64,000 bases of DNA from Chloroflexota bacterium (GTDB lineage: Bacteria; Chloroflexota; Anaerolineae; UBA4142). Position numbers and translations under genes: made by a program. The notes under the pieces were generated by a model. It saw only the letters and a program-made list of their open reading frames with translations. It was not told where the DNA came from and made no database searches. Within the stretch, counting starts at the first letter, position 1. Each line of letters opens with the position of its first letter. The DNA lies in assembly GCA_016219275.1 (NCBI GenBank), contig JACRBM010000088.1:62001-126000 (forward strand). The letters are read 5' to 3'. This document shows, piece after piece, positions 1-8,249 of this stretch.

Positions 1-821
1 ATGCCAAAGCCGTGATAAACCGACGTGCGTTGAATCTGCTCCGGCGTCATACCTTCGGCGCGCATCCGATTCAACGCGATGCGCCGGTACGACGGCGCTT
101 CGGTTGTCTTGATCGCAAAAGGCGCGTCGCGTGTGAGATCGTACACCCAGTTCATCAACGCTTCGCCGCGCGCGGGCGATACCGGTTGCAACACCTTGCC
201 GCGCCCAACCGCGATGAGAAAAAACAAACTCCATCGCATCACCTTGAGCGATTTGAGCAATTCGTACGTTGCGGGCAAATCGTCCGCGGTCTCTTGCGCG
301 ACGAGCGTGTTGACCTGGATCGGAAAATCGAATTCGGCGGCGAGTTGCGCCGCGCGAATCGTCCAATCGAAACAGCCGGGAATGCCGCGCACCGCGTCGT
401 GCGTTGTCGCGGACGCGCCGTCGAGCGAGAGACCCAGACTCGCGATGCCGTGCTCTTTCAAGCGCGCGAGAATGTCGTAGGTCACGTTTTGGGTTGCGCT
501 CGGCGTAATCGAAACTTGAAGACCCAGGTTGCGCGCCTCGTCAATCAACTCAAACAGGTCGGTGCGTTGGAGCGGGTCGCCGCCGGTGAGAATGAGATGC
601 GGCAACGGTTCGCCGAACGCGGCAATCTGACGAAGCAGGTGTTTGCTCTCGGCGGTGTCGAGTTGAAGCGGATGCGGTAGCGGCATCGCTTCGGCGCGGC
701 AGTGGCGGCACGCCAAGCCACACGCCTGCGTCATCTCCCAGTAAACGATCATCGGTCGGTCGCTGTAATCGCGCGCGACGCGATGCGAATGTGTTTCGGT
801 TGGTTTGATTACGACGGTCAT
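1..821 (-). CDS. Radical SAM protein, heme-type (3' end beyond window)
   Basis: Reads right to left from an ATG at 821; the stop lies outside the window. The visible 273 residues begin MTVVIKPTETHSHRV and hold the radical SAM cluster motif C34-x3-C38-x2-C41 in QACGLACRHCRAEA, followed by the SAM-binding GGDP motif (LILTGGDPL, about residue 79). The opening YSDRPMIVYWEMTQAC resembles the radical SAM/SPASM group related to heme-modifying enzymes (NirJ/AhbD-like, TIGR04053). A GGAG ribosome site precedes the ATG. It starts 20 bases after the stop of the protoporphyrinogen oxidase gene, so the two are probably one operon and the role is probably in heme or heme-derived cofactor synthesis. The exact reaction is not determined, and the SPASM cysteines fall outside the window. 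Confidence 0.85.
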   Translation of the reverse strand, partial: MTVVIKPTETHSHRVARDYSDRPMIVYWEMTQACGLACRHCRAEAMPLPHPLQLDTAESKHLLRQIAAFGEPLPHLILTGGDPLQRTDLFELIDEARNLGLQVSITPSATQNVTYDILARLKEHGIASLGLSLDGASATTHDAVRGIPGCFDWTIRAAQLAAEFDFPIQVNTLVAQETADDLPATYELLKSLKVMRWSLFFLIAVGRGKVLQPVSPARGEALMNWVYDLTRDAPFAIKTTEAPSYRRIALNRMRAEGMTPEQIQRTSVYHGFG

Positions 822-841
822 CGTTTCTCCATTCAATTATT

Positions 842-2239
842 TTACGCGGCAAACGCGGTGAGAATTTGTTCCGCCGCGCGTATGCCATCCTGAATGCAAT
901 CGGGAACGCCCACGCCACGATACGCGCTGCCCACCAGATACAAACCTGGGTGTCGCGCCGCTTGTTGTTCGATCTGTTCCACCCGGCGTTGATGTCCTAC
1001 CGCGTACTGCGGATTGGATTTTTGCCAACGATACACGCGCGTCACCACCGGTTGCGCGGCGATGCCCATCGTCGCGGCGAGTTCCGCACGCGCGATTTCC
1101 GTTAGCGTCGCGTCATCCTGTTCGGCGAATTGTTCCGCGTGTGCGCCGCCGATAAAGACGCGCACCAACGCGTACTCGGCGTGCGCGCGGTGATCGAATT
1201 TGGTGGACGACCACGAGCACGCGATCAATTTGCGCTTTTCACTGCGCGGCACAACAAAGCCAAATCCGTCGAGCGGGTGCGTCAACTCGGCGCGTTTGAA
1301 TCCGAGCGAGACGGTCGCGGTCGAGACGTAACGAATCGCGCGCAAGCCAGTCGCCAGATCGGGATCGAAATTTGAAACGAGGTTGGCGGTTTCATACGCG
1401 GGCGTTGCCAGGACAATCGCATCGGCGTGCAAGGTTTCGCCATCGCGCAATGTGATTTGATAATTACCGTTTCGCGCAAGGTGAACGGCGCTTTGATTCG
1501 TTACGAGCGTGCGTTCGTCCAAACGCGCGACGAGTGTATCAACCAATTCTTGCATCCCACCGCGCAGCGACATGAACATCGGAGTGGCGGGCGTGGTGGG
1601 ACGCGCGCGCGCGCTGGCGCGTCGTTGCGCGATGATCGCGCGCAGCAAACCGCCGTGCTTTTTTTCCATATCGAGAAAACGCGGGAACGTGCTTTGCAGA
1701 CTCAGATATTCGGCGTCCGCCATGTGAATGCCGGCGATCATCGGCTCGGCGATGCGATCGAGCGCCTCCGCACCGAGACGCCGCCGCACGAAATCCGCGA
1801 GACTTTCATCGCCCTCGCCGCGACGCGGCGGAATGAACAGTTCCATACCCATCCGCAGTTTGCCGAGCGGCGAAATCAACGACGACTTGACGAACGGCAT
1901 CACGCGCGTCGGGATGATGAGCATCACGCCGTCCGGCATCGGGCGCAGGCGACCGCGATTCAATACAAAGACGCGGCGCGCCGGATCGTTCGTGCCGATC
2001 AATCGCGCGCCCAGACCCAGGGCGCGACACAGTTCGAGCGCGGCGGGTTTCGTGGTCAGGAATGAATCGGGACCGCCTTCGATCACAAAACCATCCTCGC
2101 GCGTCGAAACGATTTTGCCGCCCACGCGCGGCGCGCGTTCGATCAAGGTATAATCCACCACGCCGCGTCCGCGTTCGCGCAACGCGTGCGCGGTAGCCAG
2201 CCCGGTAATTCCACCACCGATAATCACCACTCGTTTCAT
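842..2239 (-). CDS. hemG: Protoporphyrinogen/coproporphyrinogen oxidase (HemG/HemY type)
   Basis: FAD enzyme of the oxygen-dependent protoporphyrinogen IX or coproporphyrinogen III oxidase family, a late step of heme synthesis. The N-terminus MKRVVIIGGGITGLATAHAL is the Rossmann dinucleotide motif GxGxxG. It is followed by a second FAD element (YTLIERAPRVGGKIVST) and a C-terminal FAD signature near GLYLVGSAYRGVGVPDCIQD. At 465 residues it has the usual family length. A longer frame reaches 2284, but an AGGT ribosome site sits just before the ATG at 2239 and homology begins there. The next gene, a radical SAM protein, follows after 20 bases; such pairs are typical of heme clusters. Whether it acts before or after the decarboxylation step cannot be read from sequence. 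Confidence 0.93.
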   Translation of the reverse strand: MKRVVIIGGGITGLATAHALRERGRGVVDYTLIERAPRVGGKIVSTREDGFVIEGGPDSFLTTKPAALELCRALGLGARLIGTNDPARRVFVLNRGRLRPMPDGVMLIIPTRVMPFVKSSLISPLGKLRMGMELFIPPRRGEGDESLADFVRRRLGAEALDRIAEPMIAGIHMADAEYLSLQSTFPRFLDMEKKHGGLLRAIIAQRRASARARPTTPATPMFMSLRGGMQELVDTLVARLDERTLVTNQSAVHLARNGNYQITLRDGETLHADAIVLATPAYETANLVSNFDPDLATGLRAIRYVSTATVSLGFKRAELTHPLDGFGFVVPRSEKRKLIACSWSSTKFDHRAHAEYALVRVFIGGAHAEQFAEQDDATLTEIARAELAATMGIAAQPVVTRVYRWQKSNPQYAVGHQRRVEQIEQQAARHPGLYLVGSAYRGVGVPDCIQDGIRAAEQILTAFAA

Positions 2240-2270
2240 CACGTTACCTGATTGATCAAGGAATTTCAGT

Positions 2271-2342
2271 ACGCGGATGAACACGGATATTCGCGCAAAA
2301 GAAAAAATCCGCGTTCATCCGCGCGCGAAGCGATCCGCGTCC
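2271..2342. repeat. Family D dispersed inverted repeat (GGACGCGGAT type)
   Basis: Imperfect inverted repeat between the HTH gene and hemG. One arm contains ACGCGGATGAACACGGAT and the other ATCCGCGTTCATCCGCG, with an A-rich centre. Three related copies occur at about 15870, 31528 and 57395. No coding capacity. Confidence 0.8.
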
Positions 2343-2368
2343 AAATGATTTGGTTGCACGATGCTCCA

Positions 2369-2989
2369 TCACGGATACGCGTCCAAAATCGCGAGCAGAA
2401 TTTCGTCGAGGAACGCGCTGACGCGTTGAAACAAGCGCGCATCCTCCTCGTCGCCGGCGCGCGAACCCAGGTGCACGTCGAGCACGGTTTTCAAAATCAG
2501 TTGGCGAAAATAGATCGTCGCGCGCGCGGCATTGCCGGCGGTCAACCCGCTCGCGGTGAGCGCGTTGCCGTACTGCCGCGCGATTTGCCGTCCTTCGTCG
2601 AGCAAGGTTTCGCGCGCATCCGGCGATTCGACGAACGCGATGACGCACGCGAGCAACCGCTGACCGATTTCGCGTTGGTGTTGGCGTTCGGTCGTATCGG
2701 GATGCGCGCCCGTGTGAGAAAATCCGAGTACGGCGTGCGGCGGATGCGCCTGCAATTGCTGACGCACCGCGCCGAGCGCCTGCTCGATGTGAGAAGGAGT
2801 TGTGGGAGATTTGCGTTGTTTGAGGAACACGTCGAGATCGGCGATGACAAAACGGCGATGCCCGCCGGGAGTGCGATAACTGGGGAGGATGCCCGCATCA
2901 GCCCATTCGCGCACCGTGCCGATGTGGACGCCGAGATACTGACTGGCTTGCTGAATGGAAAGCCAATCGTTTGAAAATGTCTTCGTCAA
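2369..2989 (-). CDS. MerR/excisionase-type HTH regulator with helical C-terminal domain
   Basis: About 206 residues. Residues 6-60 form a MerR/excisionase-type helix-turn-helix (LSIQQASQYLGVHIGTVREW...ILPSYRTPGGHRRFVIADL), typical for a winged DNA-binding domain. The remaining 140 residues are mostly helical with no motif I can name; they distantly recall the helical N-terminal domains of RsbR-type sensors. An in-frame ATG exists at 3013, but GGAGGG lies inside that extension 9 bases before a TTG at 2989 (6 before another TTG at 2992), so translation probably starts at TTG. It lies 130 bases upstream of hemG on the same strand, with a palindromic repeat between, so it may regulate the heme genes; this is an inference. 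Confidence 0.75.
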   Translation of the reverse strand: MTKTFSNDWLSIQQASQYLGVHIGTVREWADAGILPSYRTPGGHRRFVIADLDVFLKQRKSPTTPSHIEQALGAVRQQLQAHPPHAVLGFSHTGAHPDTTERQHQREIGQRLLACVIAFVESPDARETLLDEGRQIARQYGNALTASGLTAGNAARATIYFRQLILKTVLDVHLGSRAGDEEDARLFQRVSAFLDEILLAILDAYP

Positions 2990-3153
2990 CAAAATCCACC
3001 CTCCGCAAGGCATTCACGCCATCGTGACGATTATTTGCAGAATACCGCGCACGAGTCTGATTCGGGTCAAAATCAAATGACTTTTCGGTACACATCCTGC
3101 AGATTTATGCGAAAAAATCTACAGAAATCTCAGCGAAATCAACCTTGCGAAGG

Positions 3154-3181
3154 TTGGTCGCGCGCCGGTTTATGTTATAAT
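3154..3181 (+). promoter_or_regulatory. Promoter, probably giving a leaderless mRNA for the FemX gene
   Basis: TTGGTC (3154-3159), a 16-base spacer and a perfect TATAAT (3176-3181). Transcription would begin about 7 bases downstream, on or next to the ATG at 3189. No Shine-Dalgarno sequence is present, so the mRNA is probably leaderless. An AACCTTGCGAAGGTT near-palindrome (3141-3155) overlaps the -35 side. Confidence 0.65.
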
Positions 3182-3188
3182 GCGCGGC

Positions 3189-4184
3189 ATGGATGGATTT
3201 CACATCGTGGAAAATCCGGACGCGGACGCGTGGGACGAATTGATCGCGACGCAGCACGGACATCTGTTGCAAACGCGCGCGTGGGGCGAATTAAAAACGC
3301 GATTCGGTTGGCGCGTGACGCGCTTGGCGCTCGCGCGTGACGACGCGTTGATCGCTGGCGCGCAAATGCTCGTGCGCGATTTGCCGCTCGGTTTGCGCTT
3401 TGCGTACGTGCCGCGCGGACCGGTCGCCGACGCGAACGATCACGCCGCGCTGACCGCGCTGGACGATGCCCTGGTCGCCCATGCGTGCGCGTGCGGCGCG
3501 TTCGTCCTGCGCGTCGAGCCGAACGCGTTCGCGATGCCGAACGAAATCCTGGGTGTGCCCGCGCCGACGATTCAACCGCAGACGACGATTCACGTTGATC
3601 TCACGCGCGACCTCGCGACGATCCTCGCGCAGATGAAACCGAAATGGCGCTACAACATTCGCCTCGCCGAGCGCAAAGGCGTGACCGTGCGCGAGGGTAA
3701 GGTGTGCGACATTGGTTTGTTCTATCATCTCCTGGAAATCACGCGTACGCGCGATCAGTTTGCGATCCATTCGCGCGACTATTATCGCGCCGCGCTCGAC
3801 TTGTTGGGCGAGTGCGCGCAGTTGTTCATCGCGGAGCACGCGGGCGACGCGCTCGCCGCGATATTTGTGACCGCGGTCGGCGACGAAGCGATTTATTTGT
3901 TCGGCGCGTCCTCGAACGAACAGCGCGAACGGATGCCGAATCACGCGTTGCACTGGGCGGCGATGCAGTGGGCAAAAGCGCGCGGGTGCGCGCGCTACGA
4001 TCTGTGGGGTTTGGGCGCGACGACGAACGCGGACGAATCCGCCGCGCACGGCTTGTATCAATTCAAGCAAGGATTTGGGGGAACGTTCGTCCAGTACGCC
4101 GGCGCGCGCGATGTGATTTTTTCGCACTGGAAGTATGCGCTGTACGCGCGCGCGGTCGCGTGGCGACGCGGGGCGCTCGGATAA
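3189..4184 (+). CDS. FemX/FemAB-family aminoacyltransferase (peptidoglycan bridge)
   Basis: 331 residues. The family transfers an amino acid from aminoacyl-tRNA to the peptide stem of lipid II or uses a related GNAT-fold acyl transfer. Family features visible are LQTRAWGELKTRFGWRV near the N-terminus, MKPKWRYNIRLAERKGVTVREG about residue 140, and the C-terminal block NHALHWAAMQWAKARGCARYDLWGLG. An alternative ATG at 3180 overlaps the -10 hexamer, so 3189 is preferred. It faces a lipoprotein gene convergently. Wall crosslinking fits the PBP1A, PBP2 and muropeptide recycling genes elsewhere in the window, but the amino acid transferred is unknown. Confidence 0.85.
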   Translation: MDGFHIVENPDADAWDELIATQHGHLLQTRAWGELKTRFGWRVTRLALARDDALIAGAQMLVRDLPLGLRFAYVPRGPVADANDHAALTALDDALVAHACACGAFVLRVEPNAFAMPNEILGVPAPTIQPQTTIHVDLTRDLATILAQMKPKWRYNIRLAERKGVTVREGKVCDIGLFYHLLEITRTRDQFAIHSRDYYRAALDLLGECAQLFIAEHAGDALAAIFVTAVGDEAIYLFGASSNEQRERMPNHALHWAAMQWAKARGCARYDLWGLGATTNADESAAHGLYQFKQGFGGTFVQYAGARDVIFSHWKYALYARAVAWRRGALG

Positions 4185-4200
4185 AATGTACTCAGCCCAT

Positions 4201-4256
4201 CCTTGTGAAGGTTCCCAATCACTTGGGAGGGATTGCGCTTTCAAACCTTCGCAAGG
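4201..4256. repeat. Family J inverted repeat (CCTTGCGAAGGTT type)
   Basis: CCTTGTGAAGGTTCCCAA pairs with CAAACCTTCGCAAGG across an inner TCCCAA/TTGGGA hairpin. Related short copies lie at 3141-3155 and 36670-36700. Located just after the FemX stop. Confidence 0.7.
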
Positions 4257-4277
4257 ATGAGTAGCGATTAAATAAGA

Positions 4278-4308
4278 ATGCGGCTCTCACCGCGAGAGCC
4301 GCATCGGT
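4278..4308. terminator. Bidirectional terminator between convergent genes
   Basis: ATGCGGCTCTC and GAGAGCCGCAT form an 11-bp perfect stem around a 5-base loop, followed by CGGTTTT on the plus strand. It lies between the convergent FemX and lipoprotein genes and can serve both. Confidence 0.75.
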
Positions 4309-4309
4309 T

Positions 4310-5248
4310 TTACTGAAACGAGTAGATGTTGAAATTCTTGAACGGCACCTTCAGACCTGGGAATGACGTAGACTGGGTGAACGCGCTCCCGATATAGAGA
4401 TCCATCCCAAACGTGTCCGACAAGTCAAATGTGGCGACGAACTGCTCGTTCACATAGAAATAGCCGACCTTGTCCTTGGCGATGACACGCAAATGATTCG
4501 AACCTGTCGGAGACACATTGAAATTACGCAACACGCCGCTCGCCATCACCTTGACCTCGACGCTCGCGGCAAGGTTTTGGGTGGGAATCACGAGGTACCA
4601 CTGGCTGTTTGAGGTGACGACCAAACGACATTGATAGCGCGTGTCGCCCGCGGCGTAGCGAAACACAAAACCATAGTCCCAGGGATGAATCGCGCGATCC
4701 GCTGGATTGAAGAATTGAGCTTCGGCAACAAAGTTGTAGACATTGGCATTCGGCAGAAACGATGCAATGTACGGTCCCGACACTCCGGTGATTTCACCTT
4801 CTTCTTTGGTGTACGATTTACGCGCGGTCTGCATCAACGCGGCGACCTGGCTTTGAACGGCTTGCGCCGTGGCGGTTACGCGCGCCACCGCCGCGCCGGT
4901 TGCTTGCGCCTGCGCGGTCGAGGTCGCCAGCGCGAGTGCGGTGGCGGTCGCCCGCGATTGGGCTTGCGCGGTGGCGGTCGCGTTCGCTTGCGCGGTCGCC
5001 GTCGCATTCGCTTGCGCCGTCGCATTGGCTTGCGCTTGCGCCGTCGCGGTGGCGTTCGCGTTGGCTTGCGCTTGCGCGGTGGCGGTCGCATTCGCTTCGG
5101 CGGTTGCGGTGCGCGGCAGATCTGGTGTGGGCGTGGGTGTCGAGGTCGGCGTGGGCGTTGCGCCAAATGAAACGTTGAACGACTGGCACCCGATCGCGAG
5201 AACGAGGAGTAGAGTAAGCACGATCATCGAAAGAATTGGCGTACGCAT
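4310..5248 (-). CDS. Lipoprotein with Ala/Thr/Gln repeat linker and ConA-like domain
   Basis: 312 residues, function unknown. The signal peptide MRTPILSMIVLTLLLVLAIGC ends in a lipobox (LAIGC), so the mature protein is membrane-anchored by Cys21. Residues about 45-130 are a low-complexity ATATAQAQANAN helix, probably a long coiled or helical spacer. The C-terminal 170 residues (GPYIASFLPNANVYNFVAEAQF...) look like a beta-sandwich of the concanavalin/laminin-G or DUF1080 sort (DYGFVFRYAAGDTRYQCRLVV). The longer frame to 5371 is rejected because GAAGGAGAGAAG precedes the ATG at 5248. Its mRNA has a leader of about 220 bases containing a small ORF with a strong ribosome site. Confidence 0.85.
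   Translation of the reverse strand: MRTPILSMIVLTLLLVLAIGCQSFNVSFGATPTPTSTPTPTPDLPRTATAEANATATAQAQANANATATAQAQANATAQANATATAQANATATAQAQSRATATALALATSTAQAQATGAAVARVTATAQAVQSQVAALMQTARKSYTKEEGEITGVSGPYIASFLPNANVYNFVAEAQFFNPADRAIHPWDYGFVFRYAAGDTRYQCRLVVTSNSQWYLVIPTQNLAASVEVKVMASGVLRNFNVSPTGSNHLRVIAKDKVGYFYVNEQFVATFDLSDTFGMDLYIGSAFTQSTSFPGLKVPFKNFNIYSFQ
4870..5110. repeat. Low-complexity coding repeat (Ala-Thr-Gln-Asn codons)
   Basis: A degenerate short repeat of GCGGTGGCGGTCGC-like units inside the lipoprotein gene encodes the ATATAQAQAN linker. It also opens many false frames on the other strand. Length is likely variable between strains by slippage. Confidence 0.85.
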
Positions 5249-5268
5249 GGTTCTTCTCTCCTTCAAAA

Positions 5269-5297
5269 GGTGGAGCAAGTTGGCGAACTTGCCCGGC
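5269..5297. repeat. Family F hairpin (variant copy)
   Basis: GGTGGAGCAAGTTGGCGAAC then TTGCCCG. It pairs GCAAGTT with AACTTGC and matches the hairpins at 26616-26689 and the tandem array at 53851. Confidence 0.55.
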
Positions 5298-5328
5298 GTG
5301 CGAACAGGGTTATTCGAGCATCGGTGGT

Positions 5329-5403
5329 TCACGCGGGATTGAAGATGTTTGCTCCGCGCCATTTCAAACAAGCGAGATCACTTGCGTGCGATTGTTTTTG
5401 CAT
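5329..5403 (-). CDS. Candidate 24-residue leader ORF ahead of the lipoprotein gene
   Basis: ATG at 5403 is preceded by an unusually strong ribosome site, GAGAGGAGGTG, directly adjacent to the ATG. The ORF encodes MQKQSHASDLACLKWRGANI and four more residues before a TGA at 5329. It lies in the leader between the promoter at 5477-5504 and the lipoprotein start at 5248. It could be a regulatory leader peptide or a small protein. The spacing between ribosome site and ATG is short, which lowers confidence. Confidence 0.35.
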   Translation of the reverse strand: MQKQSHASDLACLKWRGANIFNPA

Positions 5404-5476
5404 CACCTCCTCTCAAACAAAAACGTCCGCGCGGTGCGGCAGAACGCATCCGACATCAGACGCCTAATTCGGATCA

Positions 5477-5504
5477 AGTATACGCCGGTTTGCGGCGTTG
5501 GCAA
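5477..5504 (-). promoter_or_regulatory. Promoter for the lipoprotein transcript
   Basis: On the minus strand TTGCCA (5504-5499), a 16-base spacer and TATACT (5482-5477). Transcription would start near 5470, leaving a leader of about 220 bases that contains the small ORF at 5403. The interval 5249-5579 holds this promoter, the small ORF, a family F hairpin at 5269-5297 and the plus-strand promoter of the next operon. Confidence 0.6.
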
Positions 5505-5519
5505 GTTTGAAAAAAAACG

Positions 5520-5548
5520 TAGATTTTCCAGTCCAGGTGTGGTATAAT
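5520..5548 (+). promoter_or_regulatory. Probable promoter of the first ABC operon
   Basis: A perfect TATAAT at 5543-5548 within GTGTGGTATAAT. The -35 is weak (TAGATT, 5520-5525, 17-base spacer). The start site would be about 25 bases before the ATG at 5580, which has a GAGGAGG ribosome site. Confidence 0.55.
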
Positions 5549-5579
5549 TTTACAAATTGTTTTTTCCTGAGGAGGAGAA

Positions 5580-7247
5580 ATGAAGAGTTCTCTTTTGTAC
5601 CGTTTGCTCGTTGTTCTAGCGTTGTTCGCGGTGATTGCATTGAGCGCGTGCGCGCCCGCCCCTGCCCCGGCTCCGGCGCCAACGACGGCGCCTGGCTCAA
5701 CTGCCGCCGCGCCGGCGCCGACTGCCGCGCCGAAAAGCACCGGACCCAAAGTGCTGACAATCGCACAGACAAGCGATCCCGGCACCGCGGACCCGCAACT
5801 CACGACTGAAGAGTACTTTTTGCCGCTCAACGTCTTTGATCGTCTGGTCGAAGCCGTGACGACCGCGCCCGGCAAATCCGAACTGGTCCCAGGTTTGGCG
5901 GAAAAGTGGGATGTGTCCGCGGATGGGTTGACGTACACGTTCTCTCTTCGCAAGAATGTGAAATTCCACGATGGCAGTCCGTTCACCGCGGACGATGTGA
6001 TCTTTACGTTCGATCGCATGTTGAACCCGGCGACCAAAGCGTTGAACACGGACTTTTTGGACATGATTGGCGGCGCATCCGCACGACTGGATGGCAAAGC
6101 GCCGACGACGACCGGACTTAAAAAGGTTGATGACAGCACCGTCGCGATTACACTCGGCGCGCCGTACGCGCCGTTCCTCGCGAACATTGCCACGCCCGCC
6201 GGTTCGATCTTCCCCAAGGCGTACACCGAAAAAGCCGGGAAAGATTTCGGCATCAAGCCCGTCGGCACGGGTCCGTTCAAAGTAGATGCGTGGACGTACA
6301 ACAGCGACATTCAACTGTCGGCGTACGATGGTTACTTCCGTGGCAAAGCCAAGTTCGACAAGCTCGTGTTCAAGATCGTTCCCGATGCCCAAACGCAATC
6401 GTTGATGTTCAAGAAGGGCGAACTCGACGTGCTCGACCTGGACAATGCGCGTTCGCAGATTCCGGATTTCATGAAAGATCCGCAATGGAAAGACCGCATC
6501 GTCAAAGGTCCGCGCGTCGGCACGTACTACATGAGCATCAACTCGACGCTCAAGCCGTTCGACAATCCCAAAGTACGCGAAGCGTTGGAGTATGCGATTG
6601 ATCGCCAGACCTTGATTGACAAGTTGTACGCCGGCACCGGCATTCCCGCCAAGGGCATTCTCGCCCCCGGTCTCGCCGGCTACAATGCGGATCTGCCCGG
6701 CTTCAAGTACGACCCAGACAAAGCCAAAGCATTGCTCAAAGAAGCTGGTTTCGCCGATGGCATCTCGATGACGATTTTCCAAACGGTGGATTCGCCAAGC
6801 ACGCTCAAGATCAACGAAGCGATTCAAGCGATTCTGTTGAAATCGAATTTCAAAGCCGAGATCAAGCAGTTGGACAGCGCGGCGTATTCTGCCACGCGCA
6901 AGGAAGGCAAACTCGGCAATTACGTGAGCGATTGGTCGGCGGACTTTAACGATCCCGACAACTTTATCTACACGTTCTTCGCGCCCAAGAATGCCGTCGC
7001 GCGTTCGTGGAATTACACGAACAAGACGGTGCAAGACAATCTCGAAAAAGCGCGCGTGATGACCGACATGCAAGCACGTTACAAACTCTACCAGGAAATC
7101 GAGAATACCATCGTCTACAAGGACTTTGCGTTCGTGCCCTTGTTCCACCTGGAGCACTTGTTCGTCGTGCAAGCCAAGGTCAAGAATTTCAAAGTGTCGT
7201 GGAACGGCTGGAGCAACATGCCGTACTATGGAATTGAAATCGAATAG
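5580..7247 (+). CDS. Dipeptide/oligopeptide-type ABC substrate-binding lipoprotein
   Basis: 555 residues, SBP family 5 (DppA/OppA type), exported and lipid-anchored. The signal peptide ends in the lipobox LSACAPAP, followed by a Pro/Ala/Thr linker of about 35 residues. Family blocks include LVPGLAEKWDVSADGLTYTF, FTADDVIFTFDRM, GTGPFKVDAW and NPKVREALEYAIDRQTLIDK. It would deliver a solute to the two permeases that follow; the ligand cannot be read from sequence. It starts after a GGAGGAG ribosome site. No ATPase gene belongs to this operon, so it may share the ATPases encoded at 13836-15867. Confidence 0.93.
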   Translation: MKSSLLYRLLVVLALFAVIALSACAPAPAPAPAPTTAPGSTAAAPAPTAAPKSTGPKVLTIAQTSDPGTADPQLTTEEYFLPLNVFDRLVEAVTTAPGKSELVPGLAEKWDVSADGLTYTFSLRKNVKFHDGSPFTADDVIFTFDRMLNPATKALNTDFLDMIGGASARLDGKAPTTTGLKKVDDSTVAITLGAPYAPFLANIATPAGSIFPKAYTEKAGKDFGIKPVGTGPFKVDAWTYNSDIQLSAYDGYFRGKAKFDKLVFKIVPDAQTQSLMFKKGELDVLDLDNARSQIPDFMKDPQWKDRIVKGPRVGTYYMSINSTLKPFDNPKVREALEYAIDRQTLIDKLYAGTGIPAKGILAPGLAGYNADLPGFKYDPDKAKALLKEAGFADGISMTIFQTVDSPSTLKINEAIQAILLKSNFKAEIKQLDSAAYSATRKEGKLGNYVSDWSADFNDPDNFIYTFFAPKNAVARSWNYTNKTVQDNLEKARVMTDMQARYKLYQEIENTIVYKDFAFVPLFHLEHLFVVQAKVKNFKVSWNGWSNMPYYGIEIE

Positions 7248-7268
7248 CGCTCGCGCGCAGGTTTGAAT

Positions 7269-7297
7269 GTAGGGGCGAGCCGTCGGCTCGCCCCTCG
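7269..7297. repeat. Family B palindrome (GTAGGGGCGA type) between binding protein and permease
   Basis: AGGGGCGAGCC and GGCTCGCCCCT form a perfect 11-bp stem with a 3-base loop, about 22 bases after the stop of the binding-protein gene. The same family occupies the corresponding junction of the second transporter (11898), the TAXI operon (32166) and lies inside the AnmK-MurQ gene (60935). It could stabilise the binding-protein mRNA or partially terminate, as REP-like hairpins do. Confidence 0.8.
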
Positions 7298-7318
7298 TCT
7301 TGATGGCTGGAGTTTTTC

Positions 7319-8239
7319 ATGCTCAAGTTTGTCGTCGCACGTTTTTTGCAATTCATTCCAGTATTGATCGGCACGACCATGCTTACGTTTTTTCTCTTGC
7401 AGGTAGTGCCCGGCGATCCGATCGCGCGGATGATGCGCGAGCACATCGATCCCGATGTCGTCGCACGCGTGCGTTTGCAAATGCGCCTCGACGATCCGCT
7501 ACCGACCCGGTACGTGCGCTATGTGTGGGATGTGCTCAACGGCGATTTCGGCGAATCGTACAAACTGCGGCGCAGTGTCAGCACCCTGTTACTCGACGCC
7601 TTTCCGAAAACACTCGCGTTGACCTTGGCGGCGTTATTGTTCGCGTGGGGCATCGGGATTCCCGCCGGCATTATCGCCGCGCTCAAACATTATTCCACAC
7701 CCGATTACCTCGTCACGGTTTTTGCGTTGCTCGGCGTGTCCGTGCCGGTCTTTTGGTCCGCGCTGATCTTTCAATTGATTTTCGGCTGGAAGTTGGATTT
7801 GCTGCCGATTTCCGGTTACGGCACGATTCAACATTTGATCATGCCCGGCATTGTCCTGGGTTGGTCGTCCGCCGCGATTATCGCGCGGCTCACGCGTTCG
7901 AGTCTGCTCGAAGTGATGAGTTCCGACTATATTCGCACCGCGCGCGCGAAAGGACTCAGGCAGTGGCGAATCATCATGCGCCACGCGCTCAAGAATTCGT
8001 TGTTGCCGGTCGTCACGATCATGGCGATCCAGGTGTCGGGTTTGCTCTCTGGTGCGGTGATTACCGAGAGCGTGTTCGGGATTCCTGGCATCGGGCGGGT
8101 CTCGGTCGGCGCAATTCAAAATCGCGATCTGCCGTTGTTGCAGGGTTCGGTGATTTTGACGGTCGTGCTCGTCGTGTTGGGCAATCTGCTCGCGGATCTC
8201 AGTTACGCGTTTCTCGATCCGCGCATTCGGTACGAGTGA
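7319..8239 (+). CDS. ABC transporter permease, DppB type
   Basis: 306 residues, inner-membrane permease of the dipeptide/oligopeptide/nickel family. It starts MLKFVVARFLQFIPVLIGTT with the typical first helix and PGDPIARMM loop. The EAA coupling motif region is DYIRTARAKGLRQWRIIMRH, which contacts the ATPase. The end VLGNLLADLSYAFLDPRIRYE is typical of DppB. It is followed 10 bases later by the DppC-type partner. Confidence 0.95.
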   Translation: MLKFVVARFLQFIPVLIGTTMLTFFLLQVVPGDPIARMMREHIDPDVVARVRLQMRLDDPLPTRYVRYVWDVLNGDFGESYKLRRSVSTLLLDAFPKTLALTLAALLFAWGIGIPAGIIAALKHYSTPDYLVTVFALLGVSVPVFWSALIFQLIFGWKLDLLPISGYGTIQHLIMPGIVLGWSSAAIIARLTRSSLLEVMSSDYIRTARAKGLRQWRIIMRHALKNSLLPVVTIMAIQVSGLLSGAVITESVFGIPGIGRVSVGAIQNRDLPLLQGSVILTVVLVVLGNLLADLSYAFLDPRIRYE

Positions 8240-8249
8240 GGCGAACACG

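Noticed and set aside
12-680. Plus-strand frames at the left edge
   Set aside because: The minus strand encodes a radical SAM protein with the cluster motif; the plus frames are shadows.
4870-5110. Intergenic tandem repeat or CRISPR-like array
   Set aside because: It lies inside a lipoprotein gene and encodes an Ala/Thr/Gln/Asn linker.
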